Assembly (NCBI GenBank): GCA_040757115.1
Contig: JBFLYA010000253.1
Coordinates: 1-5,402, forward strand
Direction of reading: 5' to 3'
Origin: a bacterium
GTDB lineage: Bacteria; UBA9089; CG2-30-40-21; SBAY01
Length of the DNA stretch: 5,402 nt
The translations under genes and the position numbers were made by a program. Under the pieces are notes generated by a model, which was not told the DNA's origin, made no database searches, and was given only the letters and a program-made list of their open reading frames with translations. Below are positions 5,168 through 5,402 of this stretch, one piece after another. The first letter of the stretch is position 1. Every line of letters begins with the position of its first letter.

Positions 5168-5176
5168 CTCCTTCCT
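5168..5176 (-). promoter_or_regulatory. Ribosome binding site of the radical SAM gene (ambiguous TTG start)
   Basis: On the minus strand, AGGAAGGAG sits before TTG codons at 5164 and 5158. The AAGGAG core is optimally spaced (9 nt) from 5158. The upstream AGGA is 8 nt from 5164. Either can serve. Confidence 0.55.
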
Positions 5177-5248
5177 ATTTAAATTTTGTCAGTGTCTTTG
5201 AAAGATAATATATCACAAATTGTAAGCGTTCAGGTGGTGTAACAAAAG

Positions 5249-5402
5249 GAGATGTGGAGGGGAGATATTATTAAGAAAATTGAAATTAATAGAAACTAAT
5301 AGAAATTTATGGAAATTTGTTGTTTTCCACAATCAATTTCTACCTATTTCTATAAATTTCAATCTATTTCTATTATCTTATCTCCATATCACTCTTATCT
5401 CC
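5249..5402. repeat. Large imperfect inverted repeat with GGAGAT ends
   Basis: GGAGAT occurs at 5249-5254 and 5261-5266, and its complement ATCTCC at 5380-5385 and 5397-5402. Inside, the left arm is purine-rich with repeated AATAGAAA-type words (5288-5306), and the right arm is the complement style, CTATTTCTAT (5344-5373). The centre contains TGGAAA (5310-5315) facing TTTCCA (5324-5329). No coding frame is present, so it is likely a non-autonomous dispersed element. The right end coincides with the window edge, so the full extent is unknown. Confidence 0.65.

Noticed and set aside
5195-5240. Sigma-70 promoter for the radical SAM gene on the minus strand
   Set aside because: TATTAT-like -10 sequence exists in AT-rich DNA, but the best -35 at proper spacing (CTGAAC) matches only weakly.

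Overview
The window is AT-rich bacterial DNA. Five protein genes are separated by intergenic stretches that are unusually full of short dispersed-type repeats. The gene set (heptosyltransferase-like GT9 enzyme, radical SAM/SPASM enzyme, TauE/SafE transporter with a Usp-like partner, possible sigma-54 promoter) fits an uncultivated, probably anaerobic Gram-negative bacterium. The repeat styles recall groundwater or sediment candidate phyla such as Omnitrophota or Desantisbacteria-like lineages. That placement is an impression from repeat style and gene content, not a demonstrated assignment.

Left part (1-420): no convincing complete gene. It may hold the first ~30 codons of a minus-strand gene running off the left edge. 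It also holds an AT-rich TTTGATATTTA repeat, two similar 17-bp dyad sites (211-227 and 300-316), a 10-bp direct repeat, and a good -24/-12 (sigma-54) promoter match at 381-397, just ahead of the first gene.

Plus-strand block (421-2421): a degenerate universal-stress-protein-like soluble protein, a small two-helix membrane protein and a TauE/SafE (TSUP) permease. The last two are almost contiguous. The first is separated from them by a repeat insertion (914-1048). I read the three as one transport module, possibly for sulfite, sulfate or an organosulfur anion, controlled from the sigma-54-type promoter.

Spacer 2422-2678: both ends of a decayed GxxExxY-type gene survive, bounded by inverted CACCGCAGAGACGCAGAG-type sequence, with the middle missing.

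Minus-strand block (5164 down to 2679): a radical SAM/SPASM protein lies upstream of a GT9 glycosyltransferase with an N-terminal membrane anchor. Both suit cell-surface glycan synthesis or modification. They are separated by 287 bp holding an ACACGGATGAA-type inverted repeat, a TCGGGAC heptamer array, a GCCGCAGGCTTCAGCCTG element and a 7-bp-stem hairpin. Upstream of the radical SAM gene, the right edge (5249-5402) is a large imperfect inverted repeat with GGAGAT ends. No rRNA, tRNA, CRISPR array, intact transposase or convincing intrinsic terminator was seen.
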